DNA of 26,247 nt, taken from the IMG/VR virus record IMGVR_UViG_3300044614_000864, positions 1 through 26,247 of that record, one strand, 5' to 3'. The position numbers and the translations under genes were made by a program. This DNA comes from a virus. The notes beneath the pieces were generated by a model. The model had not been told where the DNA came from. It saw only the letters and a program-made list of their open reading frames with translations, and made no database searches. Positions 12,139 to 21,231 of this stretch are shown here, one piece after another; within the stretch, counting starts at the first letter, position 1, and every line of letters begins with the position of its first letter.

Positions 12139-15100
12139 GGCTGCCCACCTGAACTTGTACCGGCTGACCGGCTGCCAAATGTTCCTCTTGCAACCTAGTC
12201 AGCGTGAGAGTGCTAGATAGCGACAGGCTACGCCCGAATGGCTGCATGGGGCTGGCCTTGTTTGGCGATGCAGTAAAAAAGCCTGCTTGTATATCGCCAT
12301 TGGCGTCCTCGTATGGCGTGTGTCCAAGCCCGTTGCTGACGCTGTAGCCTGCGTCTTCGTAGTAAACGCCAGCGCCTGCCGCTTTCGGGCCTTCTACCGT
12401 GATGGCGGCGCCGAACGAGCCAGCCGGATTGCCGCCATATGATGTAATCGGAACCCAGTTTCCGTTTTTGTCAGTGACGTAGTAAGTGGCTAGGTAATAG
12501 CCAAAAAACTGATCGCCGGAACCAACCGGGAACGGGCCTTCTATGCCGATGCTGTTGGGTGATCCGCTTGGCACCTCGACATTTGTCGGGGGATCCTCTC
12601 CCCATTGATACCCGCCCCACTCCTCGGGTTCAGGGGGCCATTGGCGGTCCATGTTGTCAACGTGATAGAAGTCCTCTCGCCCGGCCTCTCTCGCGGCGTT
12701 GTATTGATTAAATGCCGCCAGCCGTTCCGCACTGTTAACCGGAAGCGCCACATAGGCGTCCCAGAGCGGGCGAATCGGGCTATTGAGAGATGGAGACACG
12801 TTCCCGCTTTGTGGGTAGTTACTGTTGAGTTCTTGAATCTCCCATGACTCGCGAGCCCGCGTGGCTCGCCAGGTGATAGGGGTTGCGCCCACCAAGCCGC
12901 TGTAGGTGGTTGTCTTCACCGTAACGGAGAGGTTCATCTTGAGAGACAGTTGCCCAAGCGTAGAGGTTTGAAACGCTGGATACGTGGCGGCTGTTCGGGA
13001 TGCCAACGCAGTTGCCGTGGCTGACCCAAACACCCAGCTAGACCCAGACGCGGACGCCTGCGCTCTTACGTCGCCCTGGCTGATGGCTGGCGGACTAAAC
13101 GCGGTCCCGCCACTTGAGCGCCCAAACACAATGCCGCCAGACCCGTCCCTCGGCGTATAGACAAATACCGTGTTTGCTTGCGTCGACAGGGATTGCGTCC
13201 TACTTGTTGTTGAGTGCTCGCTTCCCGATGGACCGCCGCCGGTCGATGAGTGAGCCCACACATTCTGCGAGCACTGCTCGCTATTGAGCGCCGCCGAGAA
13301 CGTGAGCGGCTGCGTGACTTGGTACGCGCCGGCGATCTGCACGTTCAGCGAAGTGACATTGCTATTGCCAACGATGAGCGACGACTGCGGCTGTGATGCC
13401 CCAGGAGCAGGGCATGGCAGAGCCTTGGGGGCTGACGGATAGACCGTGGTTGAAAGGCCAAAATAGGAATAGGGAACGTCGGTCGCCTCGTCGAGCGCCG
13501 GCGGCACCTGCGGCACGAAGGGCGAGGATTGTCCGTGGAGATAGGTTGCCGTTGGCGAGTTGCCTTGGTACGGCTGCTCGCTTTCTGTGATGTAGTTCAC
13601 CGGCAGGATCGTGTCTGCCGAGAGATCAATGAGCGAGTCGTAGCGCTCTGGTGCGTCAGGCAGCGAATCCTCTTGGATCGTGGCCGTCAGCGTTGGTACG
13701 CGATTGAGCACGACCGCACTACTGCCGGTGTCGATGGGCGTGCGGCCGAATGCAGGGTCTTGCCCGACAAGCCACGAGCACCGCGAACGCAGGACGCACG
13801 GCTCTGGCGTTTGCTCGCCTGCGACCGCAACCAGCGAACCTCCGGCCTGTGGGCTGAAAACGGCCAGCCAAGACGTGTTGTAGTCCTGCTCGTCAGTGTC
13901 GAGCGAAAGATTAAACGTCGTGCCGCCGCCCGTAGCGTTGCCGGTGATTTCGCCGTCGTCGCCGGAAAGCGTGAATGAAAGATCGACCGTTGTTCCGTCA
14001 TCCTTCCGGCCAGTGATGGCAAACATGGACTTTCGCAGCCCGGCCACCTGCTGATTGAACGTCACGGCAATCGACGGCACTGGGGCGTCGTAGACCGGAG
14101 TGTCGTCGTTGCCTGGCAGCGTGAGCGTGGCCTGCGCGCCGTATCTTTGCTGTGCCGGCACCGCGTGAACTTGGAACTGCGCCGTCGGCAGCGGCGTCGG
14201 CATCGGATTGCCGACGTGATCGAAATACTGGCCTGGATATTCCAGCGTATAAGTGCCTGGCTCTAACGACTTGCTGAACTCGCTGCGGGTGTCGCTGACG
14301 CTTTCCCATGTCTCGCCCTGGCTCAAACTCGTCCTTGTCGCTTCCGTGGTGAACCGCCGGACTTTGCCAACTTGGCCTAAGTCGGCAACGCCAGACGCAT
14401 TGGTCGGGTCGCCTTCAAAGAAGTCATTGACTTGCTCGAAGCAGCCCATCGGTGGCGTGCGGTCGATCACGAAACTGAGGAAGCCCTGCAACAGACCGGC
14501 GTTTGAGTCAAACGACAGAAAGTAGCTTCCGTCCTCGTTCGTATGCTCGGCAAACGGGCCTGTCCAATTGGAAGGCGTGGCTGGCGGCGTTCGGTCCACC
14601 GTCGCCACACTTTCGCCGTCGCGATAGATCGCGGCACGGTAGGCCGAGCCGCCAAGGCCCGACAGCGGCAACCGTGAAAACAGCGGCTTCCATAAGGGCT
14701 CGGGCCAGATGAGCGACGGCGGCGAAGGGTCGCCCCAGCCAAATGGACTGTCGGGCGCTCCCTGCGGCCTTGCCGTCGCGACGATCACGCCTTCTGCCGG
14801 CGAAGCGGTCAGGATTTCGACGGAGTTACTTCCGCTGCCAAACCGGCCAGACTCCGGCTGCACAAGTCGCGACACGGTTCCGAGCGAAATCGCCAATCGC
14901 GGCGAGAGCTCGGTCGTGTCTCTGGCGGCCCTGGCGGATCGAACGTAATTGGCGTAGGCCACTCGGCGGGAAAGAAGGTCGCTAAATGGGACGTGGTTGG
15001 ACGGAAGTACGTTTCCGTAGGTAGCCAACTCCCATGAATCTTGGCTCATGATGCCGCCGCCGGGAACGATCGAATATCCTTCGCCGTAGGTGACAGTTAC

Positions 15101-15820
15101 CGTTGGCTGGCTACAGGTCGGCTCGGCTGCGACGCGAGCCGCCGCGTATTGCGCTTGCACCTGCTCCACCATTGCGTCGGTGTAGCCAGGCACTAGATTC
15201 CTGCGCTGCTCTATTACGAATTCGAGATAGGCCAAAAGACCTGCGGTGGCAGCGTCGACACAGGCTTCGACCTCCGTGGGGTGCGGATAAGTCGTCGTTG
15301 TCGTGGAGTTGAGCGAGTGGCCGATCGGTATGCACCGCAGCATCACGACATTCGTGTTGTCTGCAAAGTAGAGCGGGCTCGTCTGGCCTGTCGCCGTGAG
15401 CCTCAACGCCGACCCCGCCTGCACGCCATCGCCAAAGAGCGACACAGCCATCGGCTGCGTCAACTCGGATTGAGTGAGAGTGACGCCTTGGTTGTAGCGA
15501 ACGCCATTGATATCGCGCACCACCTCGCTCGTCGGCCGATCGAGCAGCAGAATGACGGTGGCCCCAACGCTGATGCCGGTCGCCTGAAGGTCGACAAGCA
15601 GCGATCCGCCGCGAGGCTGGCTGGTCGTGCCAACTACATATTCCAGCCACGCTCGCAGGATGTTCCATCGCGTCGGCAACCCACGATCATCCGGGTCAGG
15701 AAGCGGACTTGGCGACACGCCGACTTGGCTGAACACGCCTGTTATCGGATGCCGTCGGTCAAGAAAAACAAAGCCGCTTGTGCATCCACAGCACCGGCAG
15801 CCGTGGCCGCGTCGCGCCAT
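12113..15820 (-). CDS. Very large distal-tail structural protein, 1235 aa
   Basis: The start MARRGHGCRCCGCTSGFVF carries five cysteines within 13 residues. The rest is a long, low-charge beta-rich protein full of Ser/Thr/Pro/Gly. Around residues 400-480 an Ig-like or bacterial surface domain is suggested by FLSFVIDRTPPMGCF and EPGTYTLEYPGQYFDHVGNP; another is suggested by VTFNQQVAGLRKSMFAITG. The end (LTRLQEEHLAAGQPVQVQVG) is compact. The ATG follows the upstream TAA directly with no gap. I do not recognise a named family. Its position after the tape measure and before the fibre fits a central-fibre or tail-tip component, an inference from gene order. Confidence 0.75.
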   Translation of the reverse strand: MARRGHGCRCCGCTSGFVFLDRRHPITGVFSQVGVSPSPLPDPDDRGLPTRWNILRAWLEYVVGTTSQPRGGSLLVDLQATGISVGATVILLLDRPTSEVVRDINGVRYNQGVTLTQSELTQPMAVSLFGDGVQAGSALRLTATGQTSPLYFADNTNVVMLRCIPIGHSLNSTTTTTYPHPTEVEACVDAATAGLLAYLEFVIEQRRNLVPGYTDAMVEQVQAQYAAARVAAEPTCSQPTVTVTYGEGYSIVPGGGIMSQDSWELATYGNVLPSNHVPFSDLLSRRVAYANYVRSARAARDTTELSPRLAISLGTVSRLVQPESGRFGSGSNSVEILTASPAEGVIVATARPQGAPDSPFGWGDPSPPSLIWPEPLWKPLFSRLPLSGLGGSAYRAAIYRDGESVATVDRTPPATPSNWTGPFAEHTNEDGSYFLSFDSNAGLLQGFLSFVIDRTPPMGCFEQVNDFFEGDPTNASGVADLGQVGKVRRFTTEATRTSLSQGETWESVSDTRSEFSKSLEPGTYTLEYPGQYFDHVGNPMPTPLPTAQFQVHAVPAQQRYGAQATLTLPGNDDTPVYDAPVPSIAVTFNQQVAGLRKSMFAITGRKDDGTTVDLSFTLSGDDGEITGNATGGGTTFNLSLDTDEQDYNTSWLAVFSPQAGGSLVAVAGEQTPEPCVLRSRCSWLVGQDPAFGRTPIDTGSSAVVLNRVPTLTATIQEDSLPDAPERYDSLIDLSADTILPVNYITESEQPYQGNSPTATYLHGQSSPFVPQVPPALDEATDVPYSYFGLSTTVYPSAPKALPCPAPGASQPQSSLIVGNSNVTSLNVQIAGAYQVTQPLTFSAALNSEQCSQNVWAHSSTGGGPSGSEHSTTSRTQSLSTQANTVFVYTPRDGSGGIVFGRSSGGTAFSPPAISQGDVRAQASASGSSWVFGSATATALASRTAATYPAFQTSTLGQLSLKMNLSVTVKTTTYSGLVGATPITWRATRARESWEIQELNSNYPQSGNVSPSLNSPIRPLWDAYVALPVNSAERLAAFNQYNAAREAGREDFYHVDNMDRQWPPEPEEWGGYQWGEDPPTNVEVPSGSPNSIGIEGPFPVGSGDQFFGYYLATYYVTDKNGNWVPITSYGGNPAGSFGAAITVEGPKAAGAGVYYEDAGYSVSNGLGHTPYEDANGDIQAGFFTASPNKASPMQPFGRSLSLSSTLTLTRLQEEHLAAGQPVQVQVGSLVYTITAS

Positions 15821-16390
15821 TTACATGACCCCCACGGCCCACTTGTTCGCGCCCGTGCCGTCTTCCTTCCAGAGCAGTTGGAGCACGCCGCAAGAGGCTG
15901 ACTGCAACTGCGTCCGGTCGCCGTCCTTTGCCTTTGCAAACTTGTGCGTTACGTTGGTGACATTCACCTTGCAGGCGAACACGCCACCGCACGCGGCCCG
16001 GCCGATCGCACCGTTTTTGATCGGTTCCATCGCGACCACAAAGAGCTCGTCGCTGGACGAAGACGGCTGGCCGCCACTTAGCACCGGCCGCGACGCAAAC
16101 TCCCGCGCCCGCTTGTCGGCGTCCGTGTTGCCCGTGAGGTTGCCGCCGCTTGGGTCTATCTCGACGCCGCTGATGCCCATTACGCCCAGCCACGGAACGT
16201 CGGCGCCGCTGTCGTTCTTGATGAGGACGATGTTGGGCGCGGGGTCCGCCCCGGTCGCACCGCCGCCCGTGATCCCAGTGCCGACGCCGAGCACGCGATC
16301 CGCTGCGTCCTGCGCGCGGTTCCACGCTTTCGCAGAGATCGCCCCGGCGAGCTTCTGTCCAGCCTCAATGCGTCCGTCGTTGCGGGCCAT
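15821..16390 (-). CDS. Distal-tail structural protein, 189 aa
   Basis: The protein begins MARNDGRIEAGQKLAGAIS and after a helical segment becomes beta-rich (IVLIKNDSGADVPWLGVMG). It has a Ser-rich loop (SGGQPSSSSDELFVVAM) and ends LLWKEDGTGANKWAVGVM. The ATG overlaps the upstream stop by one base as TAATG, and a longer in-frame reading is discarded. I recognise no family. The small, coupled arrangement between two tail genes supports a tail-tip or fibre-attachment role. Confidence 0.7.
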   Translation of the reverse strand: MARNDGRIEAGQKLAGAISAKAWNRAQDAADRVLGVGTGITGGGATGADPAPNIVLIKNDSGADVPWLGVMGISGVEIDPSGGNLTGNTDADKRAREFASRPVLSGGQPSSSSDELFVVAMEPIKNGAIGRAACGGVFACKVNVTNVTHKFAKAKDGDRTQLQSASCGVLQLLWKEDGTGANKWAVGVM

Positions 16391-17283
16391 TAGGTTGTCC
16401 CGATGCCGAGGCCCGAGAAGTCGCCCTCGCGGTAGACCGTGTTGACGTAGACGTACTTCGGCTTTTTCACTAAGTCGCTGCCACTCACCGAGCTCTCGTA
16501 GCGGACCCAGAGGTATTCGTGGCCCCGCTTCTCGATGCCCGTGATTGAGCCAATCGTTTGGCCGGTCAGGTTCTTGGACGCCACAAACTTGAAAGAGAGC
16601 GTCCACGGGCCGTCGCCCTTCTGGGAATCCCACTCTTGCGATCCGCTCGCGCCGAGGAAGAGCACCTCGCCAGCCTCAAACGTCCTGAACGCTGCGCCGT
16701 TGGTCGTGCCGGTCAGGGCCGCCACGCTCTTGATATAGGCGCTGGTGACGTAGGTGCTTTTCACGTCATAGGTTTCAGTCCACGTCAGGGCGGGAACGAC
16801 GATGTCGACGCCCTGCACGCCGTTGTCATCGACGCCGATTGCAGAGTCCATGCTCGGGGCCGTTGGCGGAAAACGCCGCTCCGTGCCTGTTCGCGTGGTC
16901 GTGCCGCCATTCGATGTGATTTTGCCGCCGTCAGCCTGCGTGATGTGGGACGTGCCGCCGCTCGTGTCGAACGAGCGCGACCGCCGCAGCGGGTCTGGCT
17001 CTTGCGCGTCAGCGCCGACCTTCTCGTATTGGATGTCGACGTGCCATGCGTCATCGCCGAGGTAGTCGACGCTGTACGACTCGGCCCGCAGCTGGACGTT
17101 GGCACCAGGGTACTGCCAATATTGAAGCTGCCCGCTGATCCGCTGATTGCAGTCCGAGTGCAACGCAACGTCGTCGGCGTGGCCGAAGACCTTGTAGGAC
17201 CGCGTCATCGTGGACGTGGCCTTCTTCCCGAGACGGTAGATCGTCGCGGAGCGCGATGCGTTATCTTCGACCCACTGTGCCAT
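16390..17283 (-). CDS. Distal-tail protein, 297 aa
   Basis: The protein begins MAQWVEDNASRSATIYRLGKK and is predominantly beta with many aromatic residues (YWQYPGANVQLRAESYSVDYLG). A Ser/Thr/Gly linker at about residues 108-135 divides it in two. The C-terminal half contains GDGPWTLSFKFVASKNLTGQ and GHEYLWVRYESS. It lies directly downstream of the tape measure (TAATG overlap), where siphoviruses usually encode the distal tail protein. That role is inferred by position; the sequence shows no diagnostic motif. Confidence 0.7.
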   Translation of the reverse strand: MAQWVEDNASRSATIYRLGKKATSTMTRSYKVFGHADDVALHSDCNQRISGQLQYWQYPGANVQLRAESYSVDYLGDDAWHVDIQYEKVGADAQEPDPLRRSRSFDTSGGTSHITQADGGKITSNGGTTTRTGTERRFPPTAPSMDSAIGVDDNGVQGVDIVVPALTWTETYDVKSTYVTSAYIKSVAALTGTTNGAAFRTFEAGEVLFLGASGSQEWDSQKGDGPWTLSFKFVASKNLTGQTIGSITGIEKRGHEYLWVRYESSVSGSDLVKKPKYVYVNTVYREGDFSGLGIGTT

Positions 17284-19805
17284 TAGGCGGCGACCTCCGC
17301 TGCGTTGTTCTGCGAGGTGTTCTGCTCAATCTGCTTGAGCGTGTCGAGTTGCTTCTGGGCAAGCGAAGAGCCGATGCCCATGCCACCCAGCGCGACAGAC
17401 GAGAACGTCCCGGCGACATCGCCTTGGCTGGGGCCGCCCACACCGGCAGCGCCTGCCCCCTGCTCGGCTTGCTTCGCCTTGTCCGCAGAAGATGCAGAGG
17501 CGGCAGCGACGTTGACCCGCGAGAAGGCTGCGTAGTAGGAGTCGAGCAGCTTTGCCTCCAACTCAGCCCCGACGTTGCCTCTCTCTAGGAGGGCGTCGAT
17601 GCTCGCGCCGATGTTTGTGATTTCTTCGAGCGACGTAGCCGAGCCGAGAGCCTTCATGAGTTCAGCGGCGGTGGCTGCGTCGCGGCTCCGCTCCGTCACG
17701 CCGCTGGTGGCGTCGGCAAGATTAGCCTCGGCCCCCTGCGTTGCGGCGCGTCGCTCGTCGGCACGCTGTTGATTTGCAGCATCGCGGGCATCGGCGGTGG
17801 CTTGCGTGTTTTCGTCGACAGACTTTTTGCGGTCAGCCAGGTCTTTCCTGTCCTGCTCGTTTTGCCGCTCTGCCTCTGCCGTGCGACCAGCGATTCCCGG
17901 CCGATCCAGTTCACGCTGCCGCCGACGAGCCGACATCTCGCTGTCGACCTTTTCGTTTTCCTTCTTGAGATCAAATCCTTTCCTGAAAAACGACTGAATG
18001 TAATTCCAGGACTTTATGATTCCGGCTTCGAGGTTGTCCCACTGCGAGAGCACCCCGTTGACGATGTTGTCGAAAACGCCTTGCAGATACGCACCGAACG
18101 TGCGGAAGGCGTTGCCCACCGTCACCCAGGTCGTGTCCCAAGCCTTGTAGATTTCGGCTCCGAGGATTGTGAATGTGTTTTGGAACATCGAAACCCACGG
18201 GTCGACGTAACCCATCAGCCCCTCGACGCCCCGCAGCCAGCCAGCCATCAAGCCAGCCCAGAGAACGTCCATCGCGCCAGCGAGGTCGCCAGCGGAAAGC
18301 GCCGCATAGATGCCGTCGAAAGTCGTGGTCGCCGTGGTCGCCAAGTCGGAGAAGAAAACCATCCCATCGGCAGCAACGGCGCGAAACGAATCTCCGGCCG
18401 CGCCAGCCATCTCAGCCACGCCGTCAAGCGCACCAGAGAACGCCCCCTTGAGTTGCGGCCCGAGCATGACGATGGCGGCAACACCACCAACAAGCAAGCC
18501 TATAGGACTCAACACCAAGCCAACGACAGCGCCGAGGCTGCCGACAGCCTTGAGGATTCCGCCGAATCCAAAGCTCGCCGCCTGGAGCGACAGGCCCAGC
18601 CCAGTGAGAGCGCCGCCGATAGCAATCGCCGACACGCCGAACTTGGCGATTGCCGCGACCGCCTCTTTGTTCTTGGTGGCGAAATCGGTCAGACCGTTGA
18701 TGAGTCCGGTGATCGGCGTTGCAAGAGACATCAAGGCCGGGCCGACAGCGTCCGAGATGGCGATTGCGAATCGCTGAAGTGCCGCCAAGATGTTTCCTGC
18801 CGCCCCAGCTAGCCCGCTCATCATCACCTTGAACTTCTCACCGACAGGCATCGCAGCATTCATCGCGCCTGTCATGTCGTTGAAGCCATCAACACCTGCG
18901 CCGGTCAGGATCGCCGCTGCACGAATGGCGTCTTGCCCGAAGATGTTTTTGAAGATGTCGTCTTGCGCTTCTCGGCCAAGATCTCCCATCGCACCATTCA
19001 GCGTGCGGATGATTTCGACCAGCGGTTTCATGGAGCCATCCGCATTGCGGAAGCTCGACACCGAAAGGCCGATAGAGGCCAGCGCACCGACCGCCTCGTC
19101 TGCCGGGGCCATGAGCCGCAGTAGCATCGTCTTGAGCGATGTTCCGGCGTCGCTCCCCTTCACGCCAGCGTTGGCAAGGATCGCTAGGGCTGCCGACGTG
19201 TCGCCAATCGACTGATTCGCCAGAGCGGCGACCGCCGACACCTGCGAGAACGCCTGCGACATTCCCTCAATGGACGTGCTAGAGGCGTCGGCAGCGGAGG
19301 AAATCGCATTGGCCGCAACGCCAGCACTGACGCCAAAGACATTCATGGCATCCGCCATCACCACGCCGGCTGCCGCCACGTCCATCTGGCCCACAGTCGC
19401 AAACTCAATCGCCGCCTGGCCCGCCCCGCCGAGCACCTGCTCGACGCTCATGCCCGCCTTGAGCAGTTCTAGAAACGATCCAGCGATCTGCGTCGGCCCG
19501 ACGCCCATTGCCTGCGACATCTGCATGGATGCCGCCTTGAGCCGGTCGAGCTCCTGGGCCGTCGCCCCGGTCGACGCTTGGATATTCAACAGCGTCGACT
19601 GATATGCCGTCCCCTGCCGCACCGCAGCCGCAAACGGCGCGAGCGTCGCCACGCCGATGCCGCCGATCTTCGCCCCCGCACCGGCCATCGAGCGGCCCAT
19701 ATTGGCCATCGCCTTGTTGATGCGATTCAACGCAGCGAAGAACTTGCGCGGGTCTGCCCCGATCTCGACGAACGCGCTGCCCGCTCTGACTGATCCTGCG
19801 CTCAT
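17283..19805 (-). CDS. Tail tape measure protein, TP901-type, 840 aa
   Basis: The N-terminal third (about residues 60-300) has the pattern of the TP901-type tape measure family: LLNIQASTGATAQELDRLKA, ASMQMSQAMGVGPTQIAGS, and a run of short amphipathic helices to MKPLVEIIRTLNG. A strongly hydrophobic middle (about residues 350-460, ending VGLVLSPIGLLVGGVAAIV) fits the membrane-inserting part. A charged coiled-coil region lies near residues 600-690. The protein determines tail length and helps DNA exit. The common 1.5 angstrom per residue rule would give a tail near 125 nm, an estimate only. ATG 19805 overlaps the frameshifted upstream reading by ATGA. Confidence 0.92.
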   Translation of the reverse strand: MSAGSVRAGSAFVEIGADPRKFFAALNRINKAMANMGRSMAGAGAKIGGIGVATLAPFAAAVRQGTAYQSTLLNIQASTGATAQELDRLKAASMQMSQAMGVGPTQIAGSFLELLKAGMSVEQVLGGAGQAAIEFATVGQMDVAAAGVVMADAMNVFGVSAGVAANAISSAADASSTSIEGMSQAFSQVSAVAALANQSIGDTSAALAILANAGVKGSDAGTSLKTMLLRLMAPADEAVGALASIGLSVSSFRNADGSMKPLVEIIRTLNGAMGDLGREAQDDIFKNIFGQDAIRAAAILTGAGVDGFNDMTGAMNAAMPVGEKFKVMMSGLAGAAGNILAALQRFAIAISDAVGPALMSLATPITGLINGLTDFATKNKEAVAAIAKFGVSAIAIGGALTGLGLSLQAASFGFGGILKAVGSLGAVVGLVLSPIGLLVGGVAAIVMLGPQLKGAFSGALDGVAEMAGAAGDSFRAVAADGMVFFSDLATTATTTFDGIYAALSAGDLAGAMDVLWAGLMAGWLRGVEGLMGYVDPWVSMFQNTFTILGAEIYKAWDTTWVTVGNAFRTFGAYLQGVFDNIVNGVLSQWDNLEAGIIKSWNYIQSFFRKGFDLKKENEKVDSEMSARRRQRELDRPGIAGRTAEAERQNEQDRKDLADRKKSVDENTQATADARDAANQQRADERRAATQGAEANLADATSGVTERSRDAATAAELMKALGSATSLEEITNIGASIDALLERGNVGAELEAKLLDSYYAAFSRVNVAAASASSADKAKQAEQGAGAAGVGGPSQGDVAGTFSSVALGGMGIGSSLAQKQLDTLKQIEQNTSQNNAAEVAA

Positions 19806-20544
19806 GCGTATTTCTGCCAGTCTTTTCCGAAGAGCCGCTCAAGATCCTCGGGAGTCGCCTCTCGCGCCTTGGGCTTCGTCTTCTTTGCGAACGGGTTGAA
19901 CTTTCGGGGGTCTGCCTTGGGGCTGTGCTTGTCTCTGTGAATGTTGGCTTGTTGGGCGATGAGGTTGGCCGTGTGCCACCACTGATGCTCTAAGCGGCTG
20001 TCTCTAGCGGCGATAAGCTGTCGGAGGGTCCACTTGCCGGGGTGGACGCCGATGATTCCTGCGGCTTCCCAGATGGTGTCCCAGACTGTGCGATCAGCGT
20101 CTCCGCGCTCGCGGCTTCCAGACCCGCCTCCGCTTTCGTCAGCATCTCGCCTGCCACTTCGTCCATCTTGGCGGCGAGAAGCCCGATCATCTTGCGGAGG
20201 CGCGGCGGGAAAAAATCGACAAGCTCGGCCTCCAACGCTTTGACGCCCGCGTCGAGAGCATCGCCTCGCAGACCTTCGAGGAATGCTTCCTTGTCGAGCC
20301 CCTTCTCCGCGACCTGCTTCACGAGGATCGCGTAGAGCGTCTCGCCGATCTTGGCGTATTGCGTTCGCAACACTTGGAACGTCTGCGAGATCGAGGCGGC
20401 GTCGACCAAGTCAAACGGCACCGTCCGCCTGGTGCCGTCCTCGTCTGTCACGTCGACCGTCACAAGGTCTTTCACTCGCAGCGCCGACGCCACGGTCAAC
20501 GCCAGACGCCACGGTCTGCCCTCATCGTCTTTGAACTCACGCAT
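19802..20544 (-). CDS. Tail assembly chaperone, -1 frameshift fusion product, 247 aa
   Basis: This is the long form made when the ribosome slips back one base at T TTT TTC (20209-20215). The first 112 residues are shared with the short form. The new 135-residue tail contains a Pro/Arg/Asp-rich linker, then ADRTVWDTIWEAAGIIG, WTLRQLIAARDSRLEHQWW and TANLIAQQANIHRDK, ending DLERLFGKDWQKYA. The last segments fit a pattern I recall in phage tail assembly chaperone or its partner domains. The reading frame from the slip site to 19802 contains no ATG, GTG or TTG codon, so an independent start is unlikely. Its stop overlaps the tape measure ATG. The lambda G/GT pair is the established analogue. Confidence 0.75.
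19990..20544 (-). CDS. Tail assembly chaperone, short form, 184 aa
   Basis: This is the product read without frameshifting. It begins MREFKDDEGRPWRLALTVAS, has a probable beta N-terminus with FDLVDAASISQTFQVLRTQY, and ends in a Ser/Thr/Pro-rich tail (SSASTPASGPSDSLSPLET). It sits between the tail-tube-like genes and the tape measure, the usual site of the gpG-type chaperone. ATG 20544 has GAGG six bases upstream, within the end of the previous gene. The role is inferred from position and the frameshift architecture; the exact family was not tested. Confidence 0.8.
   Translation of the reverse strand: MREFKDDEGRPWRLALTVASALRVKDLVTVDVTDEDGTRRTVPFDLVDAASISQTFQVLRTQYAKIGETLYAILVKQVAEKGLDKEAFLEGLRGDALDAGVKALEAELVDFFPPRLRKMIGLLAAKMDEVAGEMLTKAEAGLEAASAETLIAQSGTPSGKPQESSASTPASGPSDSLSPLETAA
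20209..20215 (-). other. Slippery heptamer T TTT TTC for -1 frameshifting
   Basis: In the frame of the short chaperone the codons read GAT TTT TTC, giving the perfect X XXY YYZ pattern TTTTTTC. Slippage by one base opens the -1 frame to 19802. A downstream stimulatory structure was not resolved, but the following bases are GC-rich (CCCGCCGCGCC). Confidence 0.75.
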
Positions 20545-20547
20545 TGG

Positions 20548-20898
20548 CTACCTCAGTCCTGTGCGGGTCATCTTGCACTCAACAGAGAACGTAGCGACCC
20601 CGTCAACGGAAAAGGTTTCGGCAATGCCTGTCACGACCGCCGGGAACGACCAACCGCCCGAGCCGCCCGACACGGTGATCGACGTGCCGTTTTCGAGCAG
20701 GCCGAAGTTGATGTCGGTGGCGTCGTTCAGTTCAACCGTGACGGTCGCGTCGTAGCCGGTGTTGTAAACCTCGACAACGCGTTCGCCAGCCGCCTCGATG
20801 TCGATCGTGCGGGCCGTCATCGTAATCGTGACGCTCCGCGCGCTGGCGATGTTGCCGCCCAACGAGATCGAGCAGTCCTTCCCCAGCGTGATCGCCAC
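20548..20898 (-). CDS. Tail-tube-like protein, 116 aa (member 3 of a trio)
   Basis: The protein begins MAITLGKDCSISLGGNIASAR and ends with VTGIAETFSVDGVATFSVEC. It is beta-rich and small, matching the size and style of major tail tube or tail completion proteins. The final SVDGVATF block is shared with its two neighbours. The GTG start at 20898 lies three bases after the preceding stop, so coupling is likely. No Shine-Dalgarno is strong. Confidence 0.65.
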   Translation of the reverse strand: MAITLGKDCSISLGGNIASARSVTITMTARTIDIEAAGERVVEVYNTGYDATVTVELNDATDINFGLLENGTSITVSGGSGGWSFPAVVTGIAETFSVDGVATFSVECKMTRTGLR

Positions 20899-20901
20899 GG
20901 G

Positions 20902-21213
20902 TCAGGTTCCGCCCCTGACCGTGATCGTAAACGTCACGGCACCGTCGACGCTGATGTTCTCGGTCACGCTGGTCACGGTGGCCCCGTTGTCGGCGTTGGC
21001 GTCCAGCAGGTCCGTCATCGCAGCGCCGGGATCGTGGCACTCGATCTCCCAAGTCACGGACTTAAAGCCCGCCCGCGAGACCTTGTAGCCGCCAGTCGTG
21101 TTGGTGCGATTGGAAACATCGACCGCCTCGGACTCGGTGGTCTTCGTGACGCTGATGATGTTGCCGCCGTAAGGCGCGGAAAGCCCGCCGCTGCGGCCGA
21201 GAGTGACTGCCAT
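20902..21213 (-). CDS. Tail-tube-like protein, 103 aa (member 2 of a trio)
   Basis: The protein begins MAVTLGRSGGLSAPYGGNI and contains ESEAVDVSNRTNTTGGYKVS and FKSVTWEIECHDPG. It ends TENISVDGAVTFTITVRGGT. The pattern of a short beta-barrel protein with the TENISVDG ending is shared with the neighbours. ATG 21213 has GAGGAG upstream. The role as tube or tube-associated protein is inferred from size, fold impression and position. Confidence 0.65.
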   Translation of the reverse strand: MAVTLGRSGGLSAPYGGNIISVTKTTESEAVDVSNRTNTTGGYKVSRAGFKSVTWEIECHDPGAAMTDLLDANADNGATVTSVTENISVDGAVTFTITVRGGT

Positions 21214-21231
21214 GTGTGTGAGCTCCTCTGA

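Noticed and set aside
15821-16633. Longer version (270 aa) of the 189-aa tail protein
   Set aside because: The extension overlaps the 297-aa gene with shadow-like sequence; ATG 16390 in a TAATG overlap is the natural start.
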